The notes beneath the pieces were generated by a model. That model was not told the origin of the DNA. It saw nothing but the letters and a program-made list of their open reading frames with translations, and did no database searches. Below, one piece after another: positions 45,241 through 57,375 of a stretch of 64,000 nt of DNA. The first letter of the stretch is position 1. Each line of letters starts with the position of its first letter. Both the position numbers and the translations under genes were made by a program. The stretch is from positions 825,710,397-825,774,396 of the forward strand of contig NC_081411.1 of NCBI RefSeq assembly GCF_030272615.1, written 5' to 3'. The stretch is from Cryptomeria japonica. Lineage: Eukaryota; Streptophyta; Pinopsida; Cupressales; Cupressaceae.

Positions 45241-46801
45241 GATCTTTGAATTGGTCAACAAAATGCATTGTTGAAGGCCCCTATTTCACAAAATCTTTTG
45301 AATCTAAAATTTACCTAACTTGTGTGCTTGTAGGAAGGGGAGATTATTTCAAACAATCCAAACTACTAATAAATCTTTGTTGTAGGTCCTTGGCAAGGGT
45401 TTTTGGATTTTTATTGTGTGCCTTATTTTCATAGACTATCAAACACTTCAATTAGTGCACTAAAATTGAATCATTGTCTTTTGTGTCTTGAGCAATAGGC
45501 TCTTTTTGTTTAATCTTTAGAGGGCCTGTCTTCTCATGTGGTCATTAGGACTACTAGTGAGAAGAGAATGACCCAAGTGGTAGTGAGGAAAACCCACCTC
45601 TTTTGAACCACTATAAACAACTGTATTCATGGTGAAAACTATGAATAACGTGTGTTGATTAGTTCATACCGACACTATGTCTCCCCATAAACCCGTTTGA
45701 TCAAATTTATTTGATCAATTGTAGGGCGTAACCCCTACCAGCTGGGAGTCTTCTATATTTATAGAGCTGAAAGTGTCGCATGTATAGCCACACGAGCGGA
45801 TGCCCTTACTAGCACCTTTTTGTTTTAGAAGCCAAAATCCTTCTGGTTGTTGAGACAGGAGGTCAGACCTCTCGTAGCGGCCCACACACATACGGTTCTT
45901 AGTAGAGATACAAAGTTCGCCACTGGGAGTTTTCATGGGGACTGATGCTTGGCTGACCTGAGAAGTGAGTGTCGAGGGTGGAGCCAGTGACGTCAAGCAT
46001 CTAAGTATCCGCTCTGAATAGCGTAGCCTCAGGGGTAAAACCTCATGTGGGATCAACAACTATTGTCTTGGCCAGCCATAAGAATTATGCTTGACTTATT
46101 TTAAACATTCAAAACATTCAAGACCAAACAGCAAAACATTGTGTCTTTTGTGTCTTCAAGTGTATGCAAAACATTTTTACATCAAACAACACACTTTTCT
46201 TGGAGTCATTTTGAGTCTAAACACTTGCAAACATTGAGTCCTCATCAACATTGTGTCCTCTTGTCACGAAAAACAGTCAAACATTCAGATTTGGTCACAA
46301 CCAACAACTTCACAAATTGGAAAAATTTTACAGTCCAGCAAACAAGAGCAATCAGTTTCGGAATTCTTGAGCTTCCTAGGTTGTTTCTCGAGGTTTTCAT
46401 CTAGCATTCAACTTGTCTTTGGGTCTCACAAAGTCCATCATTGCTTTACACCTTGCGTTAAATTTACATTTGTCTAAACTTGAGTCAAAAGGTCACTTGC
46501 TTGTCCTCATCATACTTTGTCAGCACACTACAGACAACAACATTTTGCTAAGTGGTCCCTCATCAAGGTCTATCACCTTTGGGTCTCATTTGGTCTTACT
46601 TAAAGTCAAGGTCAACTTACCTCATCAAGAGAAACTATCCTCTCTTTGGAAGTCACACCTACTCTACTACATACATACTTGGTCTTACACTTTGGACATT
46701 GCAAGTACACCTTAGATTCATTTACATTCCATCCAACTCTTGGTCTTCCATACGTTTTCCATTTTCATCTAGTGTCACACATCTCACTCAATACCTAGTT
46801 C
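45241..46801 (+). other. gypsy B leader, conserved part
   Basis: Closely follows the gypsy A leader but lacks array 2. Short frames have no recognisable domain. Confidence 0.65.
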
Positions 46802-49709
46802 ATGGTTGAAACCCATTTTCAAAAATCTAGGAGAGAAACTAAAGAGGCTCAAGAGTCCACAAACATGAGTTCTTATGAGTATGACAATGATATCTTTTTC
46901 AATTATGATCATACTACATTATCTAACATGGATGCCTATAGAAACATTCCAAATGTTGAGAACATGGACACTACAAACAACAATGATACACACAATGATG
47001 ATATGGACAACTTTTCAGTACATTCAACAGATGTGGAAGAATCCATTATGGATCCCCATTTCAATCGATTGGTTGAGGAAATAATGAGGAGGGATAGACA
47101 ATACTTCTTACAAATGATGGCACAAAGTGGAGCCAAGATACCTCATGATTTTGACATGTCTCAAATAATGGAAAATCGACCTTTGCAACAACCTCACTCC
47201 AACATGGATCAAAGGATGCCTAATAGTGGAGGCAATAGAAGACCACATCTTGTGCCTGAATCACCATCATCTTTGTTTCAAAAACCAAAGGTCCCACATA
47301 CACATGGTCAAGCATATGATACTCACCTTCGCAGACCATTATGGAAGTCTTATGCAGATAAATATGCTCAATCACATATCAATGCTAAGGATCAACCACC
47401 AAAACAATTGGATATTCAAAGGCATGCTCAAAATTTGGACACAAGGAAACCCCATGTCAAATTTGGGGGCAACACATTAGAACATGACATGCTGTAGAGT
47501 ATGGTATACATGGACAAAGCAGATATTTCGTTCCTCATAATGACTCTATACCAAGTGGTCCATATATGCAGCATCACTATAGACCTCCTCCATATGAACA
47601 TGTGTATGATCAATATCATCCATATATGCAACATACTCCTCCTCCAATTGGTGCCTCAAGCATAGGGTATGGTCCAAGAAGTCGATCTCCACCTAAGAAC
47701 AATTTGGAGCAACAAATCAGGGACTTAGAAAAGAAAATGGAGGACATAAATACACTGAAGCCAACATACACAATGAGAGACATATGTCCTTATCCATTTG
47801 ACAAGAGCATTCCAATGCCTCCTTTTCCTACACACTTTGTGATGCCTAAGTTTGATAAATATAGAGGAAAAGGGGATCCTAATGCACACATACAACAATT
47901 TTTCATAGCTTGCATTGAGGTAGCTTCAGAAGAGACATATTTGATGAGATTATTCCCACAAAGCCTAGGTGATCAAGCTATGGAATGGTTCTCCCAATTT
48001 CCACCTGGTATTAAGGCATGGGGTGACTTAGCAGAGGCATTTAATCAACATTTCTCTTATAACATAGAGACAAACATATCAGTCACTACTTTGTGCAACA
48101 CCAAGCAAAAAGATGGAGAGTCTTTTGCATCATTTTTACAAAGATGGAGGAATCTAGCCAGCAGATGCTCTTGTGAAATTCCACAAAAACAAATGGTAGA
48201 AATGTTCACCCAAAATGTTAACAAAGACATTGGCTATGATCTAAGGAAAGCTTATTTGTCCACCTTCAAGGACGTCATTGAAAAAGGCTTAGTGACAGAA
48301 AAGGTCCTAATTGAACAAGGAGTCATTAAGATATTCAAGGAAAACAAAGATGACTTTAAAGGAAAAGACAAGCCAAGATTTTGGAATAAAAACAAGAACA
48401 CAGTCAATGATGGTGTTGTTGATGCCAATACAGTGCGACCCAAATTCATTTTTTCTGGATCAAATCTGGTGAATACTCAAACAACTTCTAAATCATGAAG
48501 GAAGTATACCCCATTGGGAGAACCACTTGATTCAGTTTTCAAGAAACTAGTGGCAAACAAGATAATAACAATTCCAGATTTACCTCCATATGAGCCAAAG
48601 GTCAAACCAAATTGGTGGAATGATGATGAGTATTGTGAATTTCATAAGAGCAAAGGTCATAAAATAGGAAATTATCATCGACTGAAGAACATCATACAAG
48701 ATCTCATTGATAGGGGTGACATTGAGATTGAAGGACACTCATCAAATCAAGAACATGAAATGTTTAAGGAACCATTCCCAAAGCATGACAAGGGAAAAGC
48801 TACAGCCACAGATGACCAAACCAACTATACCAAAGCATCTTATAACTATGATTCAACCATCAATCACATCTTGATGGACAATTATGTCTCTACCATTATC
48901 ATCAAGGACAAAAACCCTGAGAATTCTACCCAGAGACCCAAGATTGTCTTAAAAGGCATTGGATCTTCTTCTGAACCTACCTCTAAATGTCATGTTAAAC
49001 CCATCGAGGTAAAATCACTTTGCAAGGTGCTCCAGCCAAGAACACCACTTCCTCATCAACCAAACCTGAGTATGACCTTGTAGAACAATTAGGGAAGACA
49101 CCCACACTCATCTCCATTCTTGAGCTCCTACGCATATCCCCCGCACATAAATCCATTATTGACAAAATCTTGAGAGAAACTGTCATTCCTACTAATCTGA
49201 ACGTGGACCAGTTTCAAGCCATGGTGGGATACCTTTCCATTCCACACTCCATTACATTCACAGAAGTCGATGACGCCTCCGTAAGTCAGTCACATAATGC
49301 ACCATTACACATTGAAGCCTTCATACACAAACATAGAATCAAACGAGTCCTAATAGATGGAGGAGCAGGTCTAAACATTTGTACATTGAGCACTATTAAA
49401 CAATTGGGATATTCCGACAAAGTTGTGAATTCTACAAACAAAATTACTATCAAAGCATATGATGATGAAGAGCATTCATCCAAGGGTACAGTCACCTTAC
49501 CTCTCAGAGTTGGGCTAGTTACAAAGGATGTGGTTTGTCAAGTACTTGATTTGGATCTCACATACAACATATTGCTAGGACATCCTTGGATTCATGAAAT
49601 GAGGGCAGTCCCATCTACATATCACCAATGCATTAAGTTTCCTCACAATGGAGTTGAAATAACAGTTAATGCTGACCCAAATCCATTCATATATTGCAAC
49701 AATCTGTGA
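46802..49709 (+). pseudogene. gypsy B gag-protease, degenerate
   Basis: Homologous to gypsy A from the start MVETHFQKSRRE. Frameshifts at about 47490 and 49000, and stops including TGA at 48496 and 49707, interrupt it. Gag keeps YLMRLFPQSLGDQAMEWF, the zinc knuckle CEFHKSKGHKIGNY has lost its last Cys (C to Y), and the protease keeps VLIDGGAGLNICT and LLGHPW. Some positions stopped in gypsy A are open here (Q at the site of the gypsy A stop at 26980), so these stops arose separately in each copy. Confidence 0.88.
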
Positions 49710-49766
49710 CCTAGATCAAAAATAACAATTCCAGCCAATCGAGAAGTTGTTCCATCTTCAGCATAT

Positions 49767-50498
49767 GTGGATCCAGAATCATTGAAAGCTTCTACATCAA
49801 AACAAGTAGAGATCAAAGAAAAGTTCAAGTTTAAAGACATGGGATGTGGTGAGTATATCTTCCATGTTGATCAACTCCCACTATCTCCTAAGGTATTCAG
49901 TCAACATGAACAATCTATAAACAATTTGCAAGGAATTGGGTGTGAACCACCTAGTGTTGTGTCTACTAAGTTTGAATGCAAATCTCCTTTAGTGGTACAA
50001 GCAACTCTTGATATCAATAGTCCTAAGAGTGGTTCCAACAAAGAATCTATTGAGTCTATCGCCAGCCCTCTTGAGAATTCACATAGCTTTACCATATCAT
50101 CCACTAATTCCATTTTCACTCCACTTTCAGACTTGGATCAACAAGAATCAAAAAATCCCTTACTAATTGGGGATCAAGAATCAAGCTTTGAAAAGAAAAA
50201 TCTAAAATTCAAAAATAAAGAAAAGTACTTTAGTCCAAATCAAAATCAAAAGCTATTGGACTCTGAAAAAATAAAAGTCAAGGATAAAACTCCTATGAAA
50301 GAAAAAGAACAAGAGTTGATCTCCCCTAATATCAAAATAACTGGGGGCAAAAGTTCTAAAATTTCAAGTCAAAAAGCATACTTGTTGATCCTAAGTCTCC
50401 ATCATGCTATCCTACTTTCACTTCTTTTCGCAATCATAAGCCTTCATCACTCATCTAATTGTTCCGCACATCCTTTCCCTTCTGGCGATACATCATAG
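49767..50498 (+). CDS. gypsy B replacement frame in place of pol (243 residues)
   Basis: The first 30 residues continue the protease-linker shared with gypsy A (DPESLKASTSKQ, KDMGCGEY). The rest has no counterpart in gypsy A. It is polar, rich in Ser, Lys, Asn and Glu (residues about 60-205), then has a hydrophobic stretch, AYLLILSLHHAILLSLLFAI, which could be a membrane segment, and ends HPFPSGDTS. The listed start is simply the first ATG after the TGA at 49707; the original protein would have been read through from gag. I recognise no domain. It could be captured host sequence, a family-specific accessory region, or non-functional filler. Confidence 0.5.
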   Translation: MDPESLKASTSKQVEIKEKFKFKDMGCGEYIFHVDQLPLSPKVFSQHEQSINNLQGIGCEPPSVVSTKFECKSPLVVQATLDINSPKSGSNKESIESIASPLENSHSFTISSTNSIFTPLSDLDQQESKNPLLIGDQESSFEKKNLKFKNKEKYFSPNQNQKLLDSEKIKVKDKTPMKEKEQELISPNIKITGGKSSKISSQKAYLLILSLHHAILLSLLFAIISLHHSSNCSAHPFPSGDTS

Positions 50499-50900
50499 AC
50501 CTTTAATGGAGCTTCCTTGAAGGACTTTGTTATTAGGGATGCCCAAACTTCTGCAGGTGACACGCATACGGGCCTATGTACTCCACACGCTAGTAATTCT
50601 ATCTCAGTTCCTTTATCAAGGAAGACAGTCACTCAAGATACACATCGTTCAGTCAAGGAACAATGTAGTTACAATCGTAAAGTCAAGCCTCGCACATTTG
50701 AGGTAGGTGACTTGGTTCTCAGAAAAAATCCTAAAAGTCAGCAAGACATACAGAATAAGAACAAGTTCGAACCAAACTGGCTTGGTCCTTACATTATCAC
50801 AATAGGATATGGATCTGGTGCATATCAGCTCTCAACTACAGAAGGTGAACCTTTGGAGGATCCTATCAACAGCATGCACCTTCGCAGGTTTTACACATAG
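50499..50900 (+). pseudogene. gypsy B integrase C-terminal tail
   Basis: Same frame as the preceding region after a TAG at 50496. From about 50665 it matches the end of gypsy A pol: YNRKVKPRTFEVGDLVLRKN and WLGPYIIT, ending RRFYT at 50900. The 150 bases before that do not match gypsy A. Without an integrase core it cannot integrate DNA. Confidence 0.75.
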
Positions 50901-52718
50901 CTCTTCAGAGTATCCTAATTCAAAAAATACAAAAAAATTCAAAAATTTCAAAAATACAAAAAAAATTATAAAACAAAAAAATCGTTACTTAGTGAAAACT
51001 AGACAAACAAGCGCCTTGTGACACAAAAAACAAAAAAATTCAAAAATTTCAAAAATACAAAAAAAATTATAAAACAAAAAAATCGTTACTTGGTGAAAAC
51101 CTGACAAACAAGCGCCTTGTGACACAAAAAAAAAACATTCAAAAATCGAAAAAAGTAAAGAGAAATAATTTCGTCCAACGGTGAAAACCACTTCAGTGGC
51201 GCCCTGGACAAGTACCATGGTGAAAACTGGGTCATCAGCACAATGCGTAGAGACATTGCTCCTCCCTCCTTCAGGATTCACTTTCATCCTTTCACTTTGC
51301 ACACACTCACAACCTATTCGTTCATAATAAACTTACCCATTCCCATCATGACTTGTTATTGATCTATCCAAGATTGGTTAGTCATTCATAATAAACCTCC
51401 CTTTTCACCTCCCTTTCCATCCATAATAAATCAGATCCTATCTGTGGCTAAGGCAAATCCTACGTCTAGTGATGGGTGTGGAACTGAGAACATCACATGT
51501 TTCGAGGAGTACAGTTTCTTCCAGCTTCCTTCAGTCTATCTGCACACAATCCGCAATAAAGCAACATTTGCATCACAGATCCATAATAAAGTTTCATCTT
51601 CTCCACAATAAAGTATCAGTTTCATGGATTCAGTCAGTTTCAAATGAGACACAACAGCAATAATGGGCTTCAACAAATCAAATCTTTCAACAGACTTAGA
51701 CAACATATGGTTCAATGATATCTATCCTTTTTGTGAAAGTAAACATTGTGACCACAATCAAATAGACTTATACAACTGACAAGAGACACTAAATTTGAGG
51801 ACTACAGTGGATGTTGGTGTCGAGTCTTGGTTTTCTTTTGATTTCATCTTTTGGTGACATATCTTTTAGCTTTTCCAGGATGTCTCTGACTAGAAATTTT
51901 ATCTCCAGGATGTCTTTGACTAGAAAGGCGAGGATGGGATATCATCACCTATTTGTATTTGTTGTCTATGGATTGTCTTTTAGTAATGCTATGACTTGTC
52001 CAAGGATATGAGGACATTGTGAGTCTAGTATGAACTGGGGCATTCTTTGTTTGTGACTATCTTATCTCCATGCAAATAGGTACAATGACTTTCTAGGTCA
52101 AACATATGCCTCGATTGTCATAACCTACTTGCCATAATAAATCTCAATGATGATAACACACAAGAAGCTCTTTCACCTTCATATCTTCTATCTTTCATCC
52201 CCATTTCTTGATTGACTTCCATCGTCCTTCTTGAGTCTATGTAGCCTGCTGTCACATGACTGAGTATAATGACACGCCAAAAATATTTGCATTTCATGTA
52301 GTTGCACCTACATTACCACATATTAAGCATTTCATACATACATATAGATATCACAATTGCATCACATCCTGCACAAAACACATGTTAGCACATTTTGCAT
52401 TTTCATAATTTGCATTATCATATTCATCTATATTTCATACATTCACATTTGCATTGGCATAACATTTTAAAACATAAAAGAAAAAATATATTGCATTGCA
52501 TCATATACATATTTGCATCCATATCATAAGCATCACATAGAAACATACATCACATAGGTACGCATGCATATAGCTGCCACAAAGATGAATCATCTCATAT
52601 ATATAATCATAAGTGTCATGATACAATGATGTCAAAATCATATGGCTACAATCACCCGAAGGTGTCTACATCATCATACAAAATGGTACAAAATTGATAC
52701 ATAGGGAGCCCTCTACGG
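50901..52718 (+). other. gypsy B region between the integrase tail and antisense gene
   Basis: A-rich start with a 101-bp tandem duplication (50929-51029 and 51030-51130, containing ATCGTTACTTRGTGAAAAC), then a stretch matching gypsy A 33180-34770. No gene seen. Confidence 0.7.
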
Positions 52719-53290
52719 CTACGATGAACTCCCTCCCTCGGAGTAGGCTGGCCTTGATGAAGTTTGAGCCCTGGAAGGACCCGCCCCATGATCATCTCTC
52801 ATGTCTCCTCTGTCTCCTAAGCCTAGTTGTCTCGTCCTCCTCCTCTCCTCCTCCTCCCTAATCCCGTAGTCAATCCTCGTGTCGCCCTATCCAAACAGAG
52901 GAACCCACTGATCACTCGTGCCAATACTACTAGTAGTGTTAATCCTGTCTATGTCATCATGTCCCATGCCACGTGTCTAGCCCTCATCTCTAGTCTTGTA
53001 TCCTGAAGCACTCGTCTCAGGGCCTCCCTATCTCCATCTCGATTGTACGGAATCGACTCCCCATCGATTGATATCCGCAGAATTCCCCCCATTGGCAAAT
53101 GAAAAGTACAAGTCACAGAGTGCCACCTCTCCACCAGTGCAGCCAGCAATCCCATGTTCACCCGAAACTCAGGCACGTACAGAATGTGGCGCAAGCCCAT
53201 AACCTCAATGGCAGCTCGGTCCTCAAAATGTCAGCTCAGGTCACAACCTCTGAGTCAATGGGAATCTCTCCTGTGACTCCAGCATAGGTA
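52719..53290 (-). pseudogene. gypsy B antisense PMD remnant
   Basis: On the minus strand, 53200-52949 reads GLRHILYVPEFRVNMGLLAA and RWHSVTCTFHLPMGG, the same PMD N-terminus as in gypsy A, with a short deletion after LPMGG. The central PMD blocks and coiled coil are missing (about 1.3 kb less than in gypsy A). The C-terminal end with its stop (52719-52721) is kept. Confidence 0.75.
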
Positions 53291-53329
53291 GATCCTCCTG
53301 CAGTCACACAAATCAATCATCTCAGTCCT

Positions 53330-53545
53330 AGTGACACTCACTGCTCATCACAAAGTGTTGCTTTTATCCTAGTGGTACTCCCTGTTCATCATAAAGTACT
53401 ACGTGTTTTGCACTGACTGTTCATCACAAAGTGCTGCTCACATTTGCACTCACTGTTCATCACAAAGTGCTACTCATATTAGTACTCCCTGTTCATCACA
53501 AAGTACTATATCTTGGTACTCACTGTTCATCACAAAGTGCCTTGA
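53330..53545 (+). repeat. gypsy B 3' tandem repeat
   Basis: Same TGTTCATCACAAAGTRCT units as gypsy A 36668-36912, about six copies. Confidence 0.85.
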
Positions 53546-54133
53546 TCTATCTTATCCTAGGGCCTATGCTTGAGTGAATCCTCTTGAGTAGTTTCCTAAT
53601 TGGCAACGTATGTTCTATCACAGAATTGTCAATCCTAGCCCTATTTGCTATCCTAGTTTTCCCTAGAAGACCTGCTTGAGTGTATCCTCTCAGCAGCTTA
53701 TCCAATCGACAGCGTATGTTCATCACAGAACTGTCGATTTGACCTAGAAGACACAAATTCACATTTTTTGACACAAACATGTTTTCCTAACATAAACGCG
53801 CATTTATTACATTACCTAGCATGCATTAATGACAACAATAAATGCATCAAAGTACAAAGAGGTTTTGTGGTACTCACCAGCTCTCCTGCATCTGCTAGCC
53901 TCTGAAATCAGCGAACGCGATCAAATCTGTGAATCAATGCCATCACTGCTAACTATTACTGCTCTATTCTCTCTCTGCACTCTGATCTCTTGGATGTGTG
54001 GATGACAATGAGGATGTACTCCCCTCGTGGTCTATTTTATAGACTACCCTAGCCCTCATTTCCCGAGTCAGTCTTCATTATCTCGTGACACTGTCACTTT
54101 ATCCGATCAATCCATTCTATCATGTCTTTCTTA

Positions 54134-54182
54134 TCGAGAGATTGTCTATGATCTTTTCAGACATTTTCATCCAATCTCTCGA
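54134..54182 (+). other. conserved hairpin before the polypurine tract (gypsy B)
   Basis: TCGAGAGATTG (54134-54144) and CAATCTCTCGA (54172-54182), identical to the gypsy A stem. Confidence 0.75.
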
Positions 54183-54267
54183 GGGGGCATATCATTCCCA
54201 GCTTGGGGCAACTTTGTATCAGTTCATATTATCTTCTTTGAAACAACGCGACAAGCTACATTGTCTC

Positions 54268-54281
54268 AAAGAGGAGCAAAA
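54268..54281 (+). other. gypsy B polypurine tract
   Basis: AAAGAGGAGCAAAA directly before the 3' LTR. Two bases differ from gypsy A. Confidence 0.85.
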
Positions 54282-55057
54282 TGTAGACACCTAAAATTGT
54301 CCAATCTAATTAAATAAATATCTTTATTTATTTAATTACTTTAGCCTAATTCATCTATTAATTAAATAAATCCTTATTTATTTAATTCATTCATTTATCC
54401 TCTTCTAGCCTTATTTCTCATTTAGATAAATACATTTATTTATTTAAATTTTCCTTTTTCTAAATTAAATAAATATCTTATTTATTTAATTATCCCACTT
54501 CTTCTATCAATTAAATAAATCTTTATTTATTTAATTAATTCATTAACCTTTTCTACCCATGACACATGTCATTCATCTCTTAATTCATACACTACCTACC
54601 CCTTTCATTATTTTATTATTTCTTTTACCTACCCTCTAATCATAGCCGACCTCCTTTTACACCTCTCAATATTATCCCTCCATTTCATATAGTGTCTTCT
54701 ATATAAGGAGATGTTTCCTTCATTATCAAACCCCCCCGTTGACTACTTGACTACACTACGCTTTTGAATATAGGCTATCCTACTTGCAACCACATTCTGT
54801 TCTTTGTTGAGCTCTTGTGCACATAAAATCTGAGAGCAAATATATCAAGCAAGATCAATGGAGATAGGAAGAATGGAGATCCAAACCCTATTGGACATGT
54901 GATGGTATAATCTTTGTGATTTCATTTGATTTGCATTGTCTTAGGTAATCTTCATATGTTATAGTGGATCTTTGTTGTTGTTAGGCTAGGGTTTTGTGGT
55001 TGAATTCATTTAGCCTTTCAATATCGTTATTCTTGTTATTCATTTTCACCATATACA
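54282..55057 (+). repeat. gypsy B 3' LTR (776 bp)
   Basis: TGTAGACACC...CATATACA, followed by the right target duplication GGTAT. Confidence 0.9.
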
Positions 55058-55266
55058 GGTATAACACATAAGAAACACAAGAAACAAAGAGAAATGTTAG
55101 TGTTATTCAACCAAAGACTAATCTAAGCAGGCATACCAAGAGAGACACTAAAAACATAATGAAGCATTTAACTATGAAAATAAACGCAAGAAGACATTTC
55201 CAAATGCCTTCCACCATGTTTGTAGCTCCTCCTCCCTTGTTCCTCTCCTCTCCAAGTTCCAAATTA

Positions 55267-56477
55267 ATGTAGCTCTTAGCAGCTTTTTGCACTATGGATG
55301 CCTTATGGAGGTTCAAGATTGAAATGCTTTAACTATGCTATGCAAGTGTAAAACAAACTAGTTATGATATGCTTATGAAATGAACTAAGATTTATTTTAA
55401 TCCAAAATGACAATATATTAGTTATTTATGCTAAATGTTCTTCTCTAAAATTGGCTATAAGTTAAATGCATACAAGTTTTCAGGATCTGGAGTATGAAGA
55501 AATGAGCTCTATTTAGAAGAAAAATGGAGCAATGGATGGTTGAGATTGAGTAATCTCAACAAGGGTCGGGATTGAATGATATTCAATCCATGTGAGGGCT
55601 TTCAACCCAATCCCAAGATGACAAGTGTCAACATGAGATGGGTTGAGAGGAGAGGGAAGAAGCATTAAATGCTTGACATGACCTAAGAGTTAACTTGGGA
55701 GGTAAGGTTAATGTTGAGTTGAGTGAATAAATTCATTATTCAAAGAATAATGCTTTTATCCAATGGATAAACTCTTGTGCAAGAGTTAGTGAGGATAACC
55801 ATGGTCAAAGCAATAAATGCTTGAGAAGACACGTGGGTCACATGAGGGTTAAGTTAGGGGTCAAAGTCCCTAACCATGTGGGTGAGTTGAGTTTACCATT
55901 AATGGTCATGTAAGAGCCATAAGTGGTTTGTAAGACTTTAGAGGTTAGCTTGTTGGACACATAAAGCATTAAATGATTTTCAAAGACTTTGGAGTCTTTG
56001 AGAAGTGACTCCAAGTTGCTTAGGAATGTGACAATAATTAGGGGATGGATTAGGTTAATTAGGAAGGGGTTTGGAAGAATCTAGAAGGAGTTTAGAATTG
56101 CAAGTGGGTTTGGTGGGTGAGGGAAAATAGGATTTTTATTAAAATAAAATTAATTTATTTCAACAAATAGGTGCAAGTTGCATTTTTAGGAGAATGCAAG
56201 TGGGGGGGATTTAATGATTTAAATAAATGTTTTATTTAATTTATTTAAAAGAGGAAAGGGGATTAAATGAAATAAATAAGATTTATTCATTTAATTGATT
56301 GTGAATTTGGTTTAATGAATTAATTAAAATAAATTGAATAATTTATTTAATTAATAGGAGAATGTTTGAGGATGAATTAATTAAATGTTAATTTAATTAA
56401 CTGATGGCTAGTGGGTTTTTAATCAAATAAATAACAAATATTCATTTAATTAAACTGGACAAATTTATGTGACTACA
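55267..56477 (-). repeat. possible decayed LTR, minus orientation
   Basis: The right end read on the minus strand, TGTAGTCACATAAATTTGTC followed by CAGTTTAATTAAATGAAT, resembles the gypsy A LTR start. The body has the same AT-palindrome style (56200-56450). The left limit is a guess (TGTAGC at 55267), and I could not find a matching second copy or target duplication. Confidence 0.3.
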
Positions 56478-57204
56478 TATATTATAATGCTTAACCTCAA
56501 GAAACTAGCGATAAATTCAATCTCTAAGTCAGCCTAAAGATGAAATTAAGATCAAGGGTTTCATACATAAGAGTTCTCTTTCTTCATTTGAAGGCATCTA
56601 TCGATCTAAGAATCTAAGAGAAGGTTTTTGGAGCACAAGGAGCCTTCTATGTAGTGAAATAGAAGCCTATGTGGAGTCTTCAACAACATTCAACAATATT
56701 TCATCAAGCATTCATCATCAATTAGGAGCCTTGAAGACATTGAAGAATAATAGGAGATCACTGACCGACAATTGGCTTGTACCCCTCCCTTTGGGGATTG
56801 GTATGATTTCGTGTTATTTTCATGTCTTTGTATGAGCTTCTTTACATCAATTTTCACATTTATATTCATGATTTAGATCATTTAGCACATTTTATTTGGA
56901 TCATTTACATTTACATTTAGGGTTTACTCTCCAAAGCGTAGGGTAGCTCTAGTTTCTTTCTCATTTAGGATCTTGCATACACAAAAGGTTCTAGCACACA
57001 CATTTTTCAATACATTATCCACTATTTGTGGAGGTAAAAATCACCAACATAGGGGTTTGACTGAGGCAAAACCCTACATAGCCACCCAAACCCTCTCTTT
57101 TCAGTTGCAGGTGCGGAAACAAGTACCCGGAAGGAGTTTCAAATCAAAAAGAGGCACAAGTACCACCCAGAAGTCTTAGAATTGCTCAAAACTATCAAGG
57201 ACGG

Positions 57205-57375
57205 GTGTGTGGCACCCTAGTCCTATCTAGGACAGTGCTGTGGCACCATGGTCCCCCTCAAAATCAGTGATTTTTGACAAGGTACAGGCTCAGGGTCTCA
57301 GAATTACATCCTCTCAGTTGCAGCTTTCTATCAAGTTCTCAGGGACAGTGGCATGGCACCCTGGTCCCGGTCAGT
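57205..57375 (+). repeat. interspersed GGCACCCTAGTCC repeats
   Basis: GTGGCACCCTAGTCC (57211), GTGGCACCATGGTCC (57240) and ATGGCACCCTGGTCC (57352), with GGACAGTG words between them. GTCCTA at 57221 and TAGGAC at 57229 can form a small stem. Confidence 0.6.

Larger units (their letters stand above)
43445..55057 (+). mobile_element. gypsy B: 11.6-kb non-autonomous relative of gypsy A
   Basis: LTRs at 43445-44239 and 54282-55057, flanked by perfect GGTAT duplications (43440-43444 and 55058-55062). It shares with gypsy A the primer site, most of the leader, gag and protease, the integrase tail, the post-integrase region, both ends of the antisense PMD gene, the 3' repeats, hairpin and polypurine tract. 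The RT-RNaseH-integrase block is absent and replaced by an unrelated frame. LTRs differ by roughly 3% by eye. Confidence 0.9.
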
